DNA from: Idiomarina baltica OS145
Lineage (GTDB): Bacteria > Pseudomonadota > Gammaproteobacteria > Enterobacterales > Alteromonadaceae
Assembly: GCF_000152885.1 (NCBI RefSeq)
Contig: NZ_CH672403.1
Span: 241,067-305,066 of the forward strand
DNA length: 64,000 bases
Reading direction: 5' to 3'
In this document: positions 18,048 to 27,112 of the stretch, piece by piece
Layout: every line of letters begins with the position of its first letter
Numbering within the stretch: position 1 is the first letter of the stretch
The notes under the pieces: model-generated
The model's input: only the letters and a program-made list of their open reading frames with translations
Told to the model about the DNA's origin: nothing
Database searches by the model: none
Program-made: the position numbers and the translations under genes

Positions 18048-19343
18048 ATGTCGATGTATAAAAGCCCCGAACTACTCGCGCCAGCCGGTAACCCCACCGC
18101 CATGAAAATCGCCTTTGCCTACGGTGCAGATGCGGTTTATGCGGGCGAGCCACGCTACAGCTTACGGGTAAGAAACAACAGCTTTACGTTGGCAAATTTA
18201 GGTGAGTCTATCGACTACGCCCACAAACTAGGTAAACGCTTCTACGTCGTGGTCAACATCGCTCCGCATAACGCAAAACTGACGCAGTTTGTTGAACACA
18301 TGGCTCAGGTGGTTGCTCTACAACCTGATGCATTAATCGTCTCAGATCCGGGTATCGTGATGTTGCTGCGTCAGCACTTCCCTGAACAAGCACTGCACTT
18401 ATCTGTGCAAGCGAATACAGTGAACTGGGCGGCACTCAAGTTCTGGCAACAACAGGGCATCGAGCGGGTGATCCTATCACGCGAACTGTCTTTGCAAGAG
18501 ATCAAAGAAATGCGCGAACACGTGCCTAATATGGAGCTTGAGGTGTTCGTCCACGGCGCTCTATGTATGGCTTATTCGGGTCGCTGTTTACTCTCCGGTT
18601 ACACCAATAAACGTGATCCCAACCAAGGCGCATGCACCAACGCATGCCGTTGGAAGTACCACACGCAACCTGCACAGCAAGACGAAGTCGGCCAATATAT
18701 ACCGGACCCCATCTTAGTCGCCGATCCTCAACGTCCCGATGAGCCCATGCTACTGGATGAAGATATTCATGGCAGTTATCTGATGAACTCCAAAGATCTT
18801 CGTGCCGTTGATTTAGTCGAACCGCTGACGCAAATGGGTGTTCACTCACTGAAGATTGAAGGCCGGACCAAGTCCGACTATTACGTCGCACGTACAACCC
18901 AAGTCTACCGACGTGCCATTGATGATGCCGTAGCGGGCAAGCCATTCAACCCGCACCTGCTCAATGCGCTTGATGGCATGGCGAACCGTGGTTTTACTCA
19001 TGGCTTCTTACAACGTCACAGCGCACAGTCACTGCAGAACTACGAACGCGCTCATAGTGAAGGAAAAGAGCAACTTGTCGGTCAGTTACTCGCAAGCGAC
19101 AACCAAGATGCCTACCTTATTGATGTAAAAAATGCATTCTCGGTGGGCGATGAACTTTTACTCATCACGCCCAAAGGTAACTATCCACTTAAAGTCACTG
19201 AGCTTGTGGATAACAAGGGAACGCCTCTTTTACGTGCACCGGGCTCGGGTTATCAAGTCTATGTTCCTGCTGAAGTCGCTATCGACTCAGGAGATAGAGC
19301 CATGTGTTTTCTGATAAAAAGGAGCGAGCATGATCACCATTAA
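18048..19343 (+). CDS. trhP: tRNA 5-hydroxyuridine modification protein TrhP (YegQ), U32 peptidase family
   Basis: This 431-residue U32-family protein begins SPELLAPAGNPTAMKIAFAY and carries EVFVHGALCMAYSGRCLLS with further cysteines in GACTNACRWKY, the set of cysteines proposed to hold an iron-sulfur cluster. This matches YegQ/TrhP, which makes 5-hydroxyuridine at tRNA position 34 using prephenate. The length agrees with E. coli YegQ. The start lacks a clear ribosome site. It overlaps the ferredoxin gene yfhL by 14 nt, so the two are coupled; a ferredoxin partner fits an iron-sulfur enzyme. Confidence 0.87.
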   Translation: MSMYKSPELLAPAGNPTAMKIAFAYGADAVYAGEPRYSLRVRNNSFTLANLGESIDYAHKLGKRFYVVVNIAPHNAKLTQFVEHMAQVVALQPDALIVSDPGIVMLLRQHFPEQALHLSVQANTVNWAALKFWQQQGIERVILSRELSLQEIKEMREHVPNMELEVFVHGALCMAYSGRCLLSGYTNKRDPNQGACTNACRWKYHTQPAQQDEVGQYIPDPILVADPQRPDEPMLLDEDIHGSYLMNSKDLRAVDLVEPLTQMGVHSLKIEGRTKSDYYVARTTQVYRRAIDDAVAGKPFNPHLLNALDGMANRGFTHGFLQRHSAQSLQNYERAHSEGKEQLVGQLLASDNQDAYLIDVKNAFSVGDELLLITPKGNYPLKVTELVDNKGTPLLRAPGSGYQVYVPAEVAIDSGDRAMCFLIKRSEHDHH

Positions 19344-19518
19344 CGAAGACTGCATCAACTGCGATATGTGTGTACCTGAGTGCCCGGTCGAAGCGATCGA
19401 GATGGGTGACGAGCATTACGAAATTAAGCAGTCGTTATGTGTCGAATGCGAAGGTTTCTATCCTGAGCCCAGCTGTTATGCAGTGTGTCCGGTCGATGCA
19501 GTGGACATCGGCAAGTAA
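19330..19518 (+). CDS. yfhL: 2[4Fe-4S] ferredoxin YfhL
   Basis: This 62-residue ferredoxin has CINCDMCVPECPVEAI as first cluster motif and CVECEGFYPEPSCYAVCPV as second. The second motif has an insertion between cysteines, typical of YfhL/Alvin-type ferredoxins with unusually low potential. It starts with AAAAAGGAG inside the end of trhP and so is translated with it. Confidence 0.9.
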   Translation: MITINEDCINCDMCVPECPVEAIEMGDEHYEIKQSLCVECEGFYPEPSCYAVCPVDAVDIGK

Positions 19519-19575
19519 AAAACAGCGAAATTTGCTATGCTTTGCCGCCAAGAACATGAATAAAGGGGCATCGCC

Positions 19576-20205
19576 ATGGGATTACAGGTCATTAAGCATC
19601 CGCTTGTACAGCATAAGCTTGGATTAATGCGTAAACACGGGATCTCGACCAAGAGCTTCCGCGAACTTGCTAATGAAATCAGTACGTTACTCACCTACGA
19701 GGCGACCAGTGACTTTATGCTGGAGCCACATACCATTGAGGGCTGGAACGAAACACCTATTGAGGTCGAGCAACTTAAAGGTAAAAAAGTCACGGTAGTC
19801 CCTATTCTACGCGCGGGTATGGGGATGCTGGATGGCGTTACCACACTCATCCCCAGCGCAAAAGTTAGTGTTGTCGGCTTATACCGTAATGAGGAAACGT
19901 TAGAGCCCGTCAGCTATTTCGATAAATTCGTTAACGACATCGGCCAGCGCATCGCCCTCGTTATCGACCCGATGCTCGCTACCGGCGGCAGTATGATTGC
20001 CACCCTCGACATGCTCAAGCAACAAGGCTGTAAGGACATTCGCGTACTCGTGTTGGTGGCGGCACCGGAAGGCGTTGAAGCCGTATTAGCCAAACATCCC
20101 GATGTACGAATTTTTACTGCATCACTCGATGAAAAGCTCAATGAACAGGGCTATATCATCCCGGGGCTGGGCGATGCCGGGGATAAAATTTTTGGTACCC
20201 GTTAA
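19576..20205 (+). CDS. upp: Uracil phosphoribosyltransferase
   Basis: This 209-residue enzyme makes UMP from uracil and PRPP. It carries the PRPP-binding loop [19 protein letters not shown] (about 133-151), the upstream [13 protein letters not shown] block, and the uracil-binding C-terminus [17 protein letters not shown]. Length and ends match E. coli Upp. The start has an AAGGGG site. No uraA permease follows; a hairpin terminator comes next. It is far from pyrE, the de novo pathway gene at 58631. Confidence 0.95.
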   Translation: MGLQVIKHPLVQHKLGLMRKHGISTKSFRELANEISTLLTYEATSDFMLEPHTIEGWNETPIEVEQLKGKKVTVVPILRAGMGMLDGVTTLIPSAKVSVVGLYRNEETLEPVSYFDKFVNDIGQRIALVIDPMLATGGSMIATLDMLKQQGCKDIRVLVLVAAPEGVEAVLAKHPDVRIFTASLDEKLNEQGYIIPGLGDAGDKIFGTR

Positions 20206-20221
20206 CCGAGCTAAACAAAGA

Positions 20222-20251
20222 GACTGCTAAAGCACTGACACTTTAGCAGTC
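20222..20251. terminator. Hairpin terminator between upp and the LuxR gene
   Basis: GACTGCTAAAG and CTTTAGCAGTC are perfect 11-bp arms around an 8-nt loop, lying exactly between two convergent genes. The tail is T-rich on the minus strand (TCTTTGTTT) and poor on the plus strand. Confidence 0.7.
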
Positions 20252-20252
20252 A

Positions 20253-20726
20253 TCAATTAAGTAATGCATCGATCAGCCACGCTGATAAATTATTGCGACC
20301 ACTCAAACCAGACTTCGCATAGATGGCGGATGCCTGTTGTCGCACGGTTTTTTCCTTCGTACTCCTGACTTCCGCAATTTCGTTAAATGTCAGCCCTTTG
20401 ATCATCAATACAGCGACCTCTTGCTCACTCGGCGAAAGCTTCCATTCATTAAACCAAGTTTTTACCGTTGAGTAGGAGGCCTCCTCTCTCGCATCTGCAC
20501 TTTCTTGATGCTTTATCAACGCAGTGCGTAAATGCGCCAGTTCATTGTTTCTGCGAATAACACGACGCCAGAGCACGATGAAAGCGATAATAGAAATGAC
20601 GACGGTAATCCCCTCAACGATCAAATGCCAAACTGCCACTTCCATTTTATAGTCAGCTACAACATCCGACACATTGGCCCCTGCAATCAACAAAAAAACG
20701 ACCATCAACAATCGGTCAATTGTCAT
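20253..20726 (-). CDS. Membrane-anchored LuxR-type transcriptional regulator
   Basis: The 157-residue protein has two N-terminal membrane segments (about 5-25 and 33-53), a short helical linker, and a C-terminal LuxR/GerE helix-turn-helix: LSPSEQEVAVLMIKGLTFNE with the recognition part TKEKTVRQQASAIYAKSGL. There is no receiver domain, so sensing probably occurs in the membrane part. It is divergent from the RND efflux operon and is the obvious candidate to control it, an inference from position. Confidence 0.8.
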   Translation of the reverse strand: MTIDRLLMVVFLLIAGANVSDVVADYKMEVAVWHLIVEGITVVISIIAFIVLWRRVIRRNNELAHLRTALIKHQESADAREEASYSTVKTWFNEWKLSPSEQEVAVLMIKGLTFNEIAEVRSTKEKTVRQQASAIYAKSGLSGRNNLSAWLIDALLN

Positions 20727-20737
20727 AAATCCCCCTG

Positions 20738-20763
20738 CTATAGCTGTTATAGGACATGTGTCC
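20738..20763. promoter_or_regulatory. Short inverted repeats in the LuxR / efflux divergent promoter
   Basis: Two adjoining dyads are visible: CTATA-gctgt-TATAG (20738-20752) and GGACA-tg-TGTCC (20752-20763). They lie 12-37 bp upstream of the regulator start and 61-86 bp upstream of the efflux operon start. They could be sites for the neighbouring LuxR-type protein; the arms are short, so chance is possible. Confidence 0.3.
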
Positions 20764-20823
20764 GATGTCTTTTCATCATAAAAACCCTAGATTATGTGTT
20801 GATATTAACCGATGGAGTTGATG

Positions 20824-21993
20824 ATGTCTTTTACCCGCATCAAAGCACCGAAAATTTTTGTTTCGCTGAGTGCGTTATTTTTTCTGAACAATGCTTTTGC
20901 GAATGACCTCGTAGATTACGCTCGGTCGAATATTCTCGAACATGATCCTACGACCTTACAAACCTTCAACACACGGAGTTGGTTAGCAGAACCCATCACC
21001 GCCTCTATTATGCGCTGGCAGACCCAAGATAATGCGATAGGTAGTGATGAAACTGAACTATTATTTGAATTTGCGTTTCTCACACCCAAGCAACATGAAC
21101 TTCTTCAGTCATCAAAACAATTGAGTCATCAATACCATGTTGTTCAACAGCAACAAATCGACTTGTGGATATCTGGCACAATTCGTCAACTGTTTTGGGA
21201 AACTCAACAAGCTGAGGTCGAGCAACGCTTTATAAAGCACACTATCGATGCACTCAATAAAATGCTGGCGACTGTCGAGCTTCAAGTTCAGCAAAAGCAA
21301 TCGCCTAAGTATGCGCAACTCATTATTGAGCAGCGCCTTAATAGCTATAACGTTGAGCTCAATAAAAAGCAGGTCGAGTTACAGCATTTCTATCGGCTAT
21401 GGCAGCAATACACGGGTCAAGCTCAGTTGCCCGACACCCTAGAAGAACCTAATTCGGACTCGTCGAATCTGACGCACCCGAGCGTTCAAGCGATTGAATT
21501 ACAATGGCAACTTGCGCTATTAAACGCCGAAAATAATGCCGCGAGTCAAAGTAACTGGCGCGTAACGGCCGGTGTTAAAGATATTCGTTCAGTCGCAGGA
21601 ACAGAAACACAGCTCGGGGTCGGACTCGCGATACCCTTAACATTTTCTCGGACACTTTCGTCGCTCGACCTTGATGCGTTGCAGCGCGAGCAATCTGATA
21701 TCAATACCCGCTTAAAAACGACCGTGATCGACATTCAAACCCGAATCGCCCAGCGCCGAAGTCAGTATCAACAATTACAACAACAAGTTGAGCTGGCGAA
21801 ACAAAATGCTTCTATCAGTTCGCAAGCACTCGATGAGCTCGACGCGCTATATCGACAACACCAAATTGATACAAAAATGTACATCGAGCGGCTGATAGAA
21901 CAACTCAACTATCAGAAGTTCTTCCAACTCACGCAAGTACAGCTTCAGATGGCCAAAGCACAACTCAATCAAGCTCAGGGAGTCTCTTTATGA
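20824..21993 (+). CDS. Outer-membrane factor (TolC/CusC-like) of an RND efflux system
   Basis: The 389-residue protein has a signal peptide (ending NNAFAND) and long glutamine-rich alpha-helical hairpins, for example RIAQRRSQYQQLQQQVELAK, as in outer-membrane factors of tripartite pumps. It is shorter than TolC or CusC (about 430-490) and only one beta-strand region is evident (NWRVTAGVKDI and QLGVGLAIPLT). I chose the ATG at 20824, spaced 6 nt from GGAG, rather than the upstream ATG. It overlaps the adaptor gene by 4 nt. Its role rests largely on operon position. Confidence 0.72.
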   Translation: MSFTRIKAPKIFVSLSALFFLNNAFANDLVDYARSNILEHDPTTLQTFNTRSWLAEPITASIMRWQTQDNAIGSDETELLFEFAFLTPKQHELLQSSKQLSHQYHVVQQQQIDLWISGTIRQLFWETQQAEVEQRFIKHTIDALNKMLATVELQVQQKQSPKYAQLIIEQRLNSYNVELNKKQVELQHFYRLWQQYTGQAQLPDTLEEPNSDSSNLTHPSVQAIELQWQLALLNAENNAASQSNWRVTAGVKDIRSVAGTETQLGVGLAIPLTFSRTLSSLDLDALQREQSDINTRLKTTVIDIQTRIAQRRSQYQQLQQQVELAKQNASISSQALDELDALYRQHQIDTKMYIERLIEQLNYQKFFQLTQVQLQMAKAQLNQAQGVSL

Positions 21994-23006
21994 ACCGTCG
22001 TACCCTTGGTTATTCATTTCTTTTAATACTAGTGGCGTTGAGTTCAACGCAAGTATCTGCACAAACAGCAGTCTCTATCGAAGCACTTAAGAACTATGAG
22101 CTTGGGCTACAGCAGCCGGAAGTTGCTGATATGGTACCAGGAGCACCGCTATTGGCGACTTACCAACCGATGACCCAGAAGCATTTAGTGATTGCGAATC
22201 CGTTCGAGAACGCACATGTCCAATTTGCAGTGACGGATGGTACTCGCGTTAATTTAGGTCAACGCATTGCAACCATCACGGGCCCGTCTGTCGAACACTT
22301 TTTTCACCGTCTCGAGACGGTAAAAGCACAATACGACGTTGCTCAACAACAGCATAAAAGTAAGTACAGTTTATACCAACGCAATGCCTTGTCAGCTGAT
22401 GATTGGCAAAACTTTTTAGACCAATACCTCCGTCTGTCGGATCAAATGCATGAAATTAAAATTCTTTTATCGCGCTTCCATCAACTCGCCGATGATAGCG
22501 CAGAACTAAAGGCACCCATCGACGGCGTATGGCAATCAGACGCCGATGACATGCGAATTGGTTACGTCATTGATAGGTCTGAAATACGCCTTGCCGTTCA
22601 AGCGCCCAATGAACTTGCATCGTCGGTGCACCACATCAGCGTTCAAGGCGAACGATTCACTATTGACTATCGAGAGCAATCGACACGAAATGGCTTTACC
22701 ACACTGTGGTCATCGCCGCTAACAGAGAGCACATTTACACTCTACCAACGAATGAGTGTAGTTCCGCTCCGTAACATCGCAAACGCATTCAAAGTACCTG
22801 GCTCAGCGGTGTCATCATTAAACGGCGAACCTGTCGTTTTTAGTGTTGATAAACAAACCATTCATCCGATTCCAGTTAGCGTAAGCGCCGTTGAAGGTGA
22901 AGATTACTATGTAGCCGCTTCCACATCGCTCGATAATCCCATCGTGACTCATTCTGTCGCTGCGCTTAAAGGTATAATCGATAGTCGCGAGGAGGCGCAG
23001 CAATGA
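21990..23006 (+). CDS. RND efflux periplasmic adaptor (membrane fusion protein)
   Basis: The 338-residue protein has a signal peptide (ending QVSAQ), a lipoyl-like half near DGTRVNLGQRIATITGP, a helical hairpin (about 100-155) and the second lipoyl half ELKAPIDGVWQSDADD. A beta-barrel region follows. This is the HlyD/CusB adaptor architecture that bridges pump and outer-membrane channel. It overlaps both neighbours by 4 nt, so the three pump genes are translationally coupled. Confidence 0.82.
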   Translation: MNRRTLGYSFLLILVALSSTQVSAQTAVSIEALKNYELGLQQPEVADMVPGAPLLATYQPMTQKHLVIANPFENAHVQFAVTDGTRVNLGQRIATITGPSVEHFFHRLETVKAQYDVAQQQHKSKYSLYQRNALSADDWQNFLDQYLRLSDQMHEIKILLSRFHQLADDSAELKAPIDGVWQSDADDMRIGYVIDRSEIRLAVQAPNELASSVHHISVQGERFTIDYREQSTRNGFTTLWSSPLTESTFTLYQRMSVVPLRNIANAFKVPGSAVSSLNGEPVVFSVDKQTIHPIPVSVSAVEGEDYYVAASTSLDNPIVTHSVAALKGIIDSREEAQQ

Positions 23007-26000
23007 TTGCTAAATTGCTCAGTTTCTCATTAAAAAACCGACTATTCGTTTTTATCACCTTTTTGCTCATCATAGCGGCGGGAATACAATCATTTCGGCA
23101 ACTCCCGGTGGATGCCTTTCCAGAGATATCACCGACACAAGTTAAAATTATCTTGCGAGCTCCCGGAATGGCCGCAGAACGGGTAGAAAATCAAGTCACG
23201 CACCCAATCGAAACCGAATTGCTGGGGATTCCTAACCAGACCATCTTACGTTCGACAACTAAATACGGTATCACTTCAATTACATTAGATTTTGAGGAAG
23301 GCACTGACATTTATTGGGCGCGCCAACAAGTGGCAGAGAAGCTTGCCGCCGTGCGCGATGCGCTGCCCGCAGGTATACAAGGTGGACTTGCGCCCATGAG
23401 TACACCATTAAGTGAAATGTTTATGTTCACTGTTGAAAACCCCGACCTCACGCTCAGTGAAAAGCGACACTTACTCGACTGGGTCATTCGCCCTGCGTTG
23501 CGTACAGTAGAGGGCGTAGCGGATGTGACTAATTTAGGCGGCAAGGTAAGGACTTTTCAGTTCAGTCCCGATCCCATCAAACTGAGCGAAGCTAAGGTGT
23601 CATTAGATACCATCAAGACACGTTTGGAGGAAGCCAATCAAGTCGGTAACTTAGGACGCGTCACACTGGGCACCGAAACCTTTAGTGCTCGCGTCTCTGG
23701 CCGTATCGTTGAATTAAACGATTTAGCCGCACTGAGCGTGGAAAATACCAATGGCGATGTCTACCGACTCGAACAGCTTGGCGAAGTCTCATTGAGTTAT
23801 TTACCGCGATTTGGCGCCATCACCAAAGACGGTCAAGAGGCGGTAGAAGGCTTAGTGGTTGGCTTAAAAGGCGCTAATGCAGCGGCTGTAGTCGCGTCTG
23901 TTAAAGATAAGCTCACACAACTACAAAGCAGCTTGCCGCAACACACTGACATCAATGTTTTCTATAACCGTAAAGGCCTGATCGATACAGCGATTGCCGG
24001 AATTTCTGATGCGTTGATGGAATCTATTGTATTGGTCATCGCGGTATTGGTGTTCTTTTTACGAAATATACGCGCGTCTATCTTAGTCTCGCTGTCCATT
24101 CCTATCGCAGCGCTCATTACATTCATCTGCTTGCGTCAGATTGGCTTATCAGCCAACTTGATGAGCTTGGGCGGGTTAGTTATTGCCATCGGTATGATTG
24201 TCGATTCATCCGTCGTCATTACCGAGAAAGTTGAAACCGAACTCAACTCAGAGAAAAACTTGCCGATCCTGCATAAAATTTATCGAGCAAGCTTATCGGT
24301 TGCGCCCTCAGTAGTCAGTGGAACCATTATTATCGTACTCGTGTTTCTACCCCTATTGACGCTGACAGGCCTTGAAGGCAAATTGTTTTCGCCAGTCGCG
24401 CTCACAATTGTCATCGCTATTGCAGCATCACTTGTTACCGCATTGACCTTGATACCCGCACTCGCCTCATTGATGATGCGTCCTAATAAACGCCGCAATA
24501 AGATGTTAGAACGATTGCAGGCAAGCTACCGTGTAATACTCAATAGCGCATTAACTCACAAACCTTTGTTGATCACGGGTTTTTTAGTCCTGTTTGGTCT
24601 GAGCGCCTTAAGTTTCATCATGGTCGGTAAGACATTTATGCCGACCATGGATGAAGGCGATATTATCGTACAATTTGAAAAGGCGCCCACTTTGTCACTC
24701 AGCGAGTCGATAGCCATTGATACGCAAGTCGAAAACGCACTACTAGAACAAGTCCCTGAAATTAAGCAAATTGTCGCACGTACAGGGTCTGATGAACTGG
24801 GTCTTGATCCCATGGGATTAAATGAGACCGATGTGTTTATGGAGCTGAAACCACGAGATGAGTGGCGTTTTGACAATAAACAAGCCTTAATTGATGCCAT
24901 CCGTGAAGTTGTATCAGGTTACCCTGGCATGAATGTGAACGTGACGCAGCCGATTCAAATGCGTATTTCGGAAATGCTAACGGGCAGCACCGGTGCAGTT
25001 TCAATTAAAGTGTTCGGCGATGAGATGGACACATTGGCAGGTTTGACCGATGAAATTGTTGCGTCGGCACGCGATGTTGAGGGTGCCGTCGATGTGCAGG
25101 CAAGCGTAATAACCGGTGCGCAGTTTCTAAGTATCGTTCCTGATATGCAAAAGCTGAATTACTATGGCATTTCAAAGCGTGCCTTTAGCGAATTTATCCA
25201 CTCACAATTAAGTGGCTACTCGGTCAGCGAAGCGGTGAATGGAAGAATTCGCACACCTATTGTGTTCGGCTCACAGAGTGAACGTTCCGGATACCAAGCT
25301 GTGACACGACTCAACTCGCTCACAATTATTGCCGAACAAGGTAAAGCCGTGCCACTTAACGAGGTCGCTACTATCAGTTTCGAGCAAGGTCCAGCCATTA
25401 TCGAGCGCGAAAATAGTCACCGTTATGCACTTATTACAACGAACGTTGAAAATCGTGACGTCGTTGGGTTTGTAAATGAACTACAAAGCCTTATTGAGCA
25501 GCAGGTTGAGCTACCTGCCGGTTACTTTGTCGAATATGGCGGTGAGTTCGAGAACCAAGCGCGTGCCAGCGCCAATCTACTGATGGTAATACCTGTTGCA
25601 CTGTTGCTGATTGTCATACTTTTGTTTACTTCGATGGGCTCACTTGGGTTAACCGCGATCGTGCTCACGAATATACCGTTCGCATTAAGTGGCGGTGCTA
25701 TTTCACTATGGATTAGCGGTCAATATATGTCTGTGCCTGCATCCGTAGGTTTCATCGCATTGATGGGAGTGGCGATTCTTAACGGGATCGTTATGGTCAG
25801 CCACTTTGAGCAAACCAAAATACACTTCTCGCACCTGTCCTCGCTCGTGATCGCTGGCGCAACCGACCGTTTAAGGCCGGTATTAATTACAGCCATCACG
25901 GCGATATTTGGGCTTATTCCCCTTTTGATCTCTACCGGTCCAGGTTCCGAGATTCAACGTCCGCTCGCCGCCGTGGTCATCGGTGGACTAGTGACCGCGA

Positions 26001-26071
26001 CGCTGGCGACCTTGTTGTTATTACCGGCGCTCTATCAAATCACAAATAGGAAGCACTACCATGAACAGTAA
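23003..26071 (+). CDS. RND efflux permease, heavy-metal-type (CusA/CzcA-like)
   Basis: The 1022-residue inner-membrane pump has twelve membrane segments in two repeats. The N-terminal FRQLPVDAFPEISPTQVKI and the second-repeat GKTFMPTMDEGDIIVQFEKA are characteristic of the HME (heavy-metal) branch of RND pumps. The proton-relay aspartate is visible in GMIVDSSVVITEK. It should drive export of a cation by proton antiport. I do not see the paired methionines that would favour Cu/Ag, so the metal is not predicted. It has a GAGGAGG site and overlaps the DUF3240 gene by 11 nt. Confidence 0.88.
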   Translation: MIAKLLSFSLKNRLFVFITFLLIIAAGIQSFRQLPVDAFPEISPTQVKIILRAPGMAAERVENQVTHPIETELLGIPNQTILRSTTKYGITSITLDFEEGTDIYWARQQVAEKLAAVRDALPAGIQGGLAPMSTPLSEMFMFTVENPDLTLSEKRHLLDWVIRPALRTVEGVADVTNLGGKVRTFQFSPDPIKLSEAKVSLDTIKTRLEEANQVGNLGRVTLGTETFSARVSGRIVELNDLAALSVENTNGDVYRLEQLGEVSLSYLPRFGAITKDGQEAVEGLVVGLKGANAAAVVASVKDKLTQLQSSLPQHTDINVFYNRKGLIDTAIAGISDALMESIVLVIAVLVFFLRNIRASILVSLSIPIAALITFICLRQIGLSANLMSLGGLVIAIGMIVDSSVVITEKVETELNSEKNLPILHKIYRASLSVAPSVVSGTIIIVLVFLPLLTLTGLEGKLFSPVALTIVIAIAASLVTALTLIPALASLMMRPNKRRNKMLERLQASYRVILNSALTHKPLLITGFLVLFGLSALSFIMVGKTFMPTMDEGDIIVQFEKAPTLSLSESIAIDTQVENALLEQVPEIKQIVARTGSDELGLDPMGLNETDVFMELKPRDEWRFDNKQALIDAIREVVSGYPGMNVNVTQPIQMRISEMLTGSTGAVSIKVFGDEMDTLAGLTDEIVASARDVEGAVDVQASVITGAQFLSIVPDMQKLNYYGISKRAFSEFIHSQLSGYSVSEAVNGRIRTPIVFGSQSERSGYQAVTRLNSLTIIAEQGKAVPLNEVATISFEQGPAIIERENSHRYALITTNVENRDVVGFVNELQSLIEQQVELPAGYFVEYGGEFENQARASANLLMVIPVALLLIVILLFTSMGSLGLTAIVLTNIPFALSGGAISLWISGQYMSVPASVGFIALMGVAILNGIVMVSHFEQTKIHFSHLSSLVIAGATDRLRPVLITAITAIFGLIPLLISTGPGSEIQRPLAAVVIGGLVTATLATLLLLPALYQITNRKHYHEQ

Positions 26072-26363
26072 ACTGCTAAAGTTGTATTTTAGTCGTGAGC
26101 AAAAAGCAGATGTGGTCGACTGCCTATTACAAATAGACGCTCTTTCGGGCTTTAGCCTATATGAGATTGATGGCTTCAGTCGTCGCCACGAACGCTACGA
26201 TATTGCCGAACAAATCCGCGGCGCCCGACGGATGTTAGCGGCCGAGGTCGTGTGTAACGAACACGACCTCACCGAAATAAGAGCCGCCTTGCAAAGACTC
26301 AACTTTAAAGAGCCCATTCGGTTCACCCTGCACCCTATTGAGGCAATGGGGCACTTAATTTGA
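26061..26363 (+). CDS. DUF3240 family (PII-like) protein of the efflux operon
   Basis: The 100-residue protein matches DUF3240, a small ferredoxin-like fold protein related to PII/CutA that is often the last gene of heavy-metal RND operons. Features are KLYFSREQKADVVDCLLQ near the start and GFSRRHERYDIAEQIRGARR in the middle. It is cytoplasmic, with no signal. A metal-sensing or pump-modulating role is suspected from context and not proven. It starts inside the 3' end of the permease gene with its own AGGA site. Confidence 0.75.
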   Translation: MNSKLLKLYFSREQKADVVDCLLQIDALSGFSLYEIDGFSRRHERYDIAEQIRGARRMLAAEVVCNEHDLTEIRAALQRLNFKEPIRFTLHPIEAMGHLI

Positions 26364-26416
26364 GCACTCACAATTATGGGCTACACTTAGATGCCATGGT
26401 TGCTTAGGAGCCAAGA

Positions 26417-26764
26417 ATGAGTACCACTAAAATTAATTATATTGAAATGCCTGCAAGCGATATCGCCGCAACTAAGCAGTTTTTCAATGACGCCTTCGGT
26501 TGGGAGTATATCGACTATGGTCCCGATTACGCGGCTATCAAAAATGCCGGCATTGATGGTGGCTTTTACAGTGCGCCTCTAAAAGCACAAACGGCACAAG
26601 GCAGCGTATTAGTGGTACTGTACAGCCCCGACTTACAAAAGAGTCTACATGCCGTCGAACAAGCAGGCGGTGAAATCATTAAGCCCATTTTCAGCTTTCC
26701 AGGCGGTCATCGATTTCACTTCACCTGCCCCAGCGGCAATGAATATGCGGTTTGGTCGGAGTAG
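26417..26764 (+). CDS. VOC family (glyoxalase/bleomycin-resistance-like) protein
   Basis: The 115-residue protein is a single vicinal-oxygen-chelate module: NYIEMPASDIAATKQFFNDA at the start, GIDGGFYSA in the middle, and SFPGGHRFHFTCPSGNEYAV at the end. Members include metal-dependent lyases, dioxygenases and binding proteins, so no reaction is assigned. The start has a TAGGAG site. Confidence 0.82.
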   Translation: MSTTKINYIEMPASDIAATKQFFNDAFGWEYIDYGPDYAAIKNAGIDGGFYSAPLKAQTAQGSVLVVLYSPDLQKSLHAVEQAGGEIIKPIFSFPGGHRFHFTCPSGNEYAVWSE

Positions 26765-26815
26765 TCCGTACAAGCTGTGATAAACTGATGAAAGTATCAG
26801 TAAAGGAGAAATCTC

Positions 26816-27094
26816 ATGGCACGTGCGCATGCATTACACATTTTGGTTAAAACCAAGCCCGAAGCCGAAGAGCTAAAAAAGCAGCTCGCTAACGGCGCAA
26901 AATTTGCCGACTTAGCGCGTAAACATTCACTCTGTCCGTCAGGCAAACAGGGTGGCGACTTAGGCGAGTTCCGTCGCGGTGAAATGGTACCTGCCTTTGA
27001 CAAGGTGGTATTCGGTCAACCGACACTAGAAGTACATGGTCCCGTTAAAACCGCATTTGGTTACCATCTTATTAAAACACTCTCGCGCGGCTAA
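26816..27094 (+). CDS. ppiC: Parvulin-type peptidyl-prolyl isomerase
   Basis: The 92-residue protein is a stand-alone parvulin domain: [40 protein letters not shown], and [15 protein letters not shown]. This matches E. coli PpiC in length (93) and motif order. It has no signal peptide, so it acts in the cytoplasm on proline bonds of client proteins. The start has an AAAGGAG site. Confidence 0.93.
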   Translation: MARAHALHILVKTKPEAEELKKQLANGAKFADLARKHSLCPSGKQGGDLGEFRRGEMVPAFDKVVFGQPTLEVHGPVKTAFGYHLIKTLSRG

Positions 27095-27112
27095 ACCGCA
27101 CTATATGAGTAA

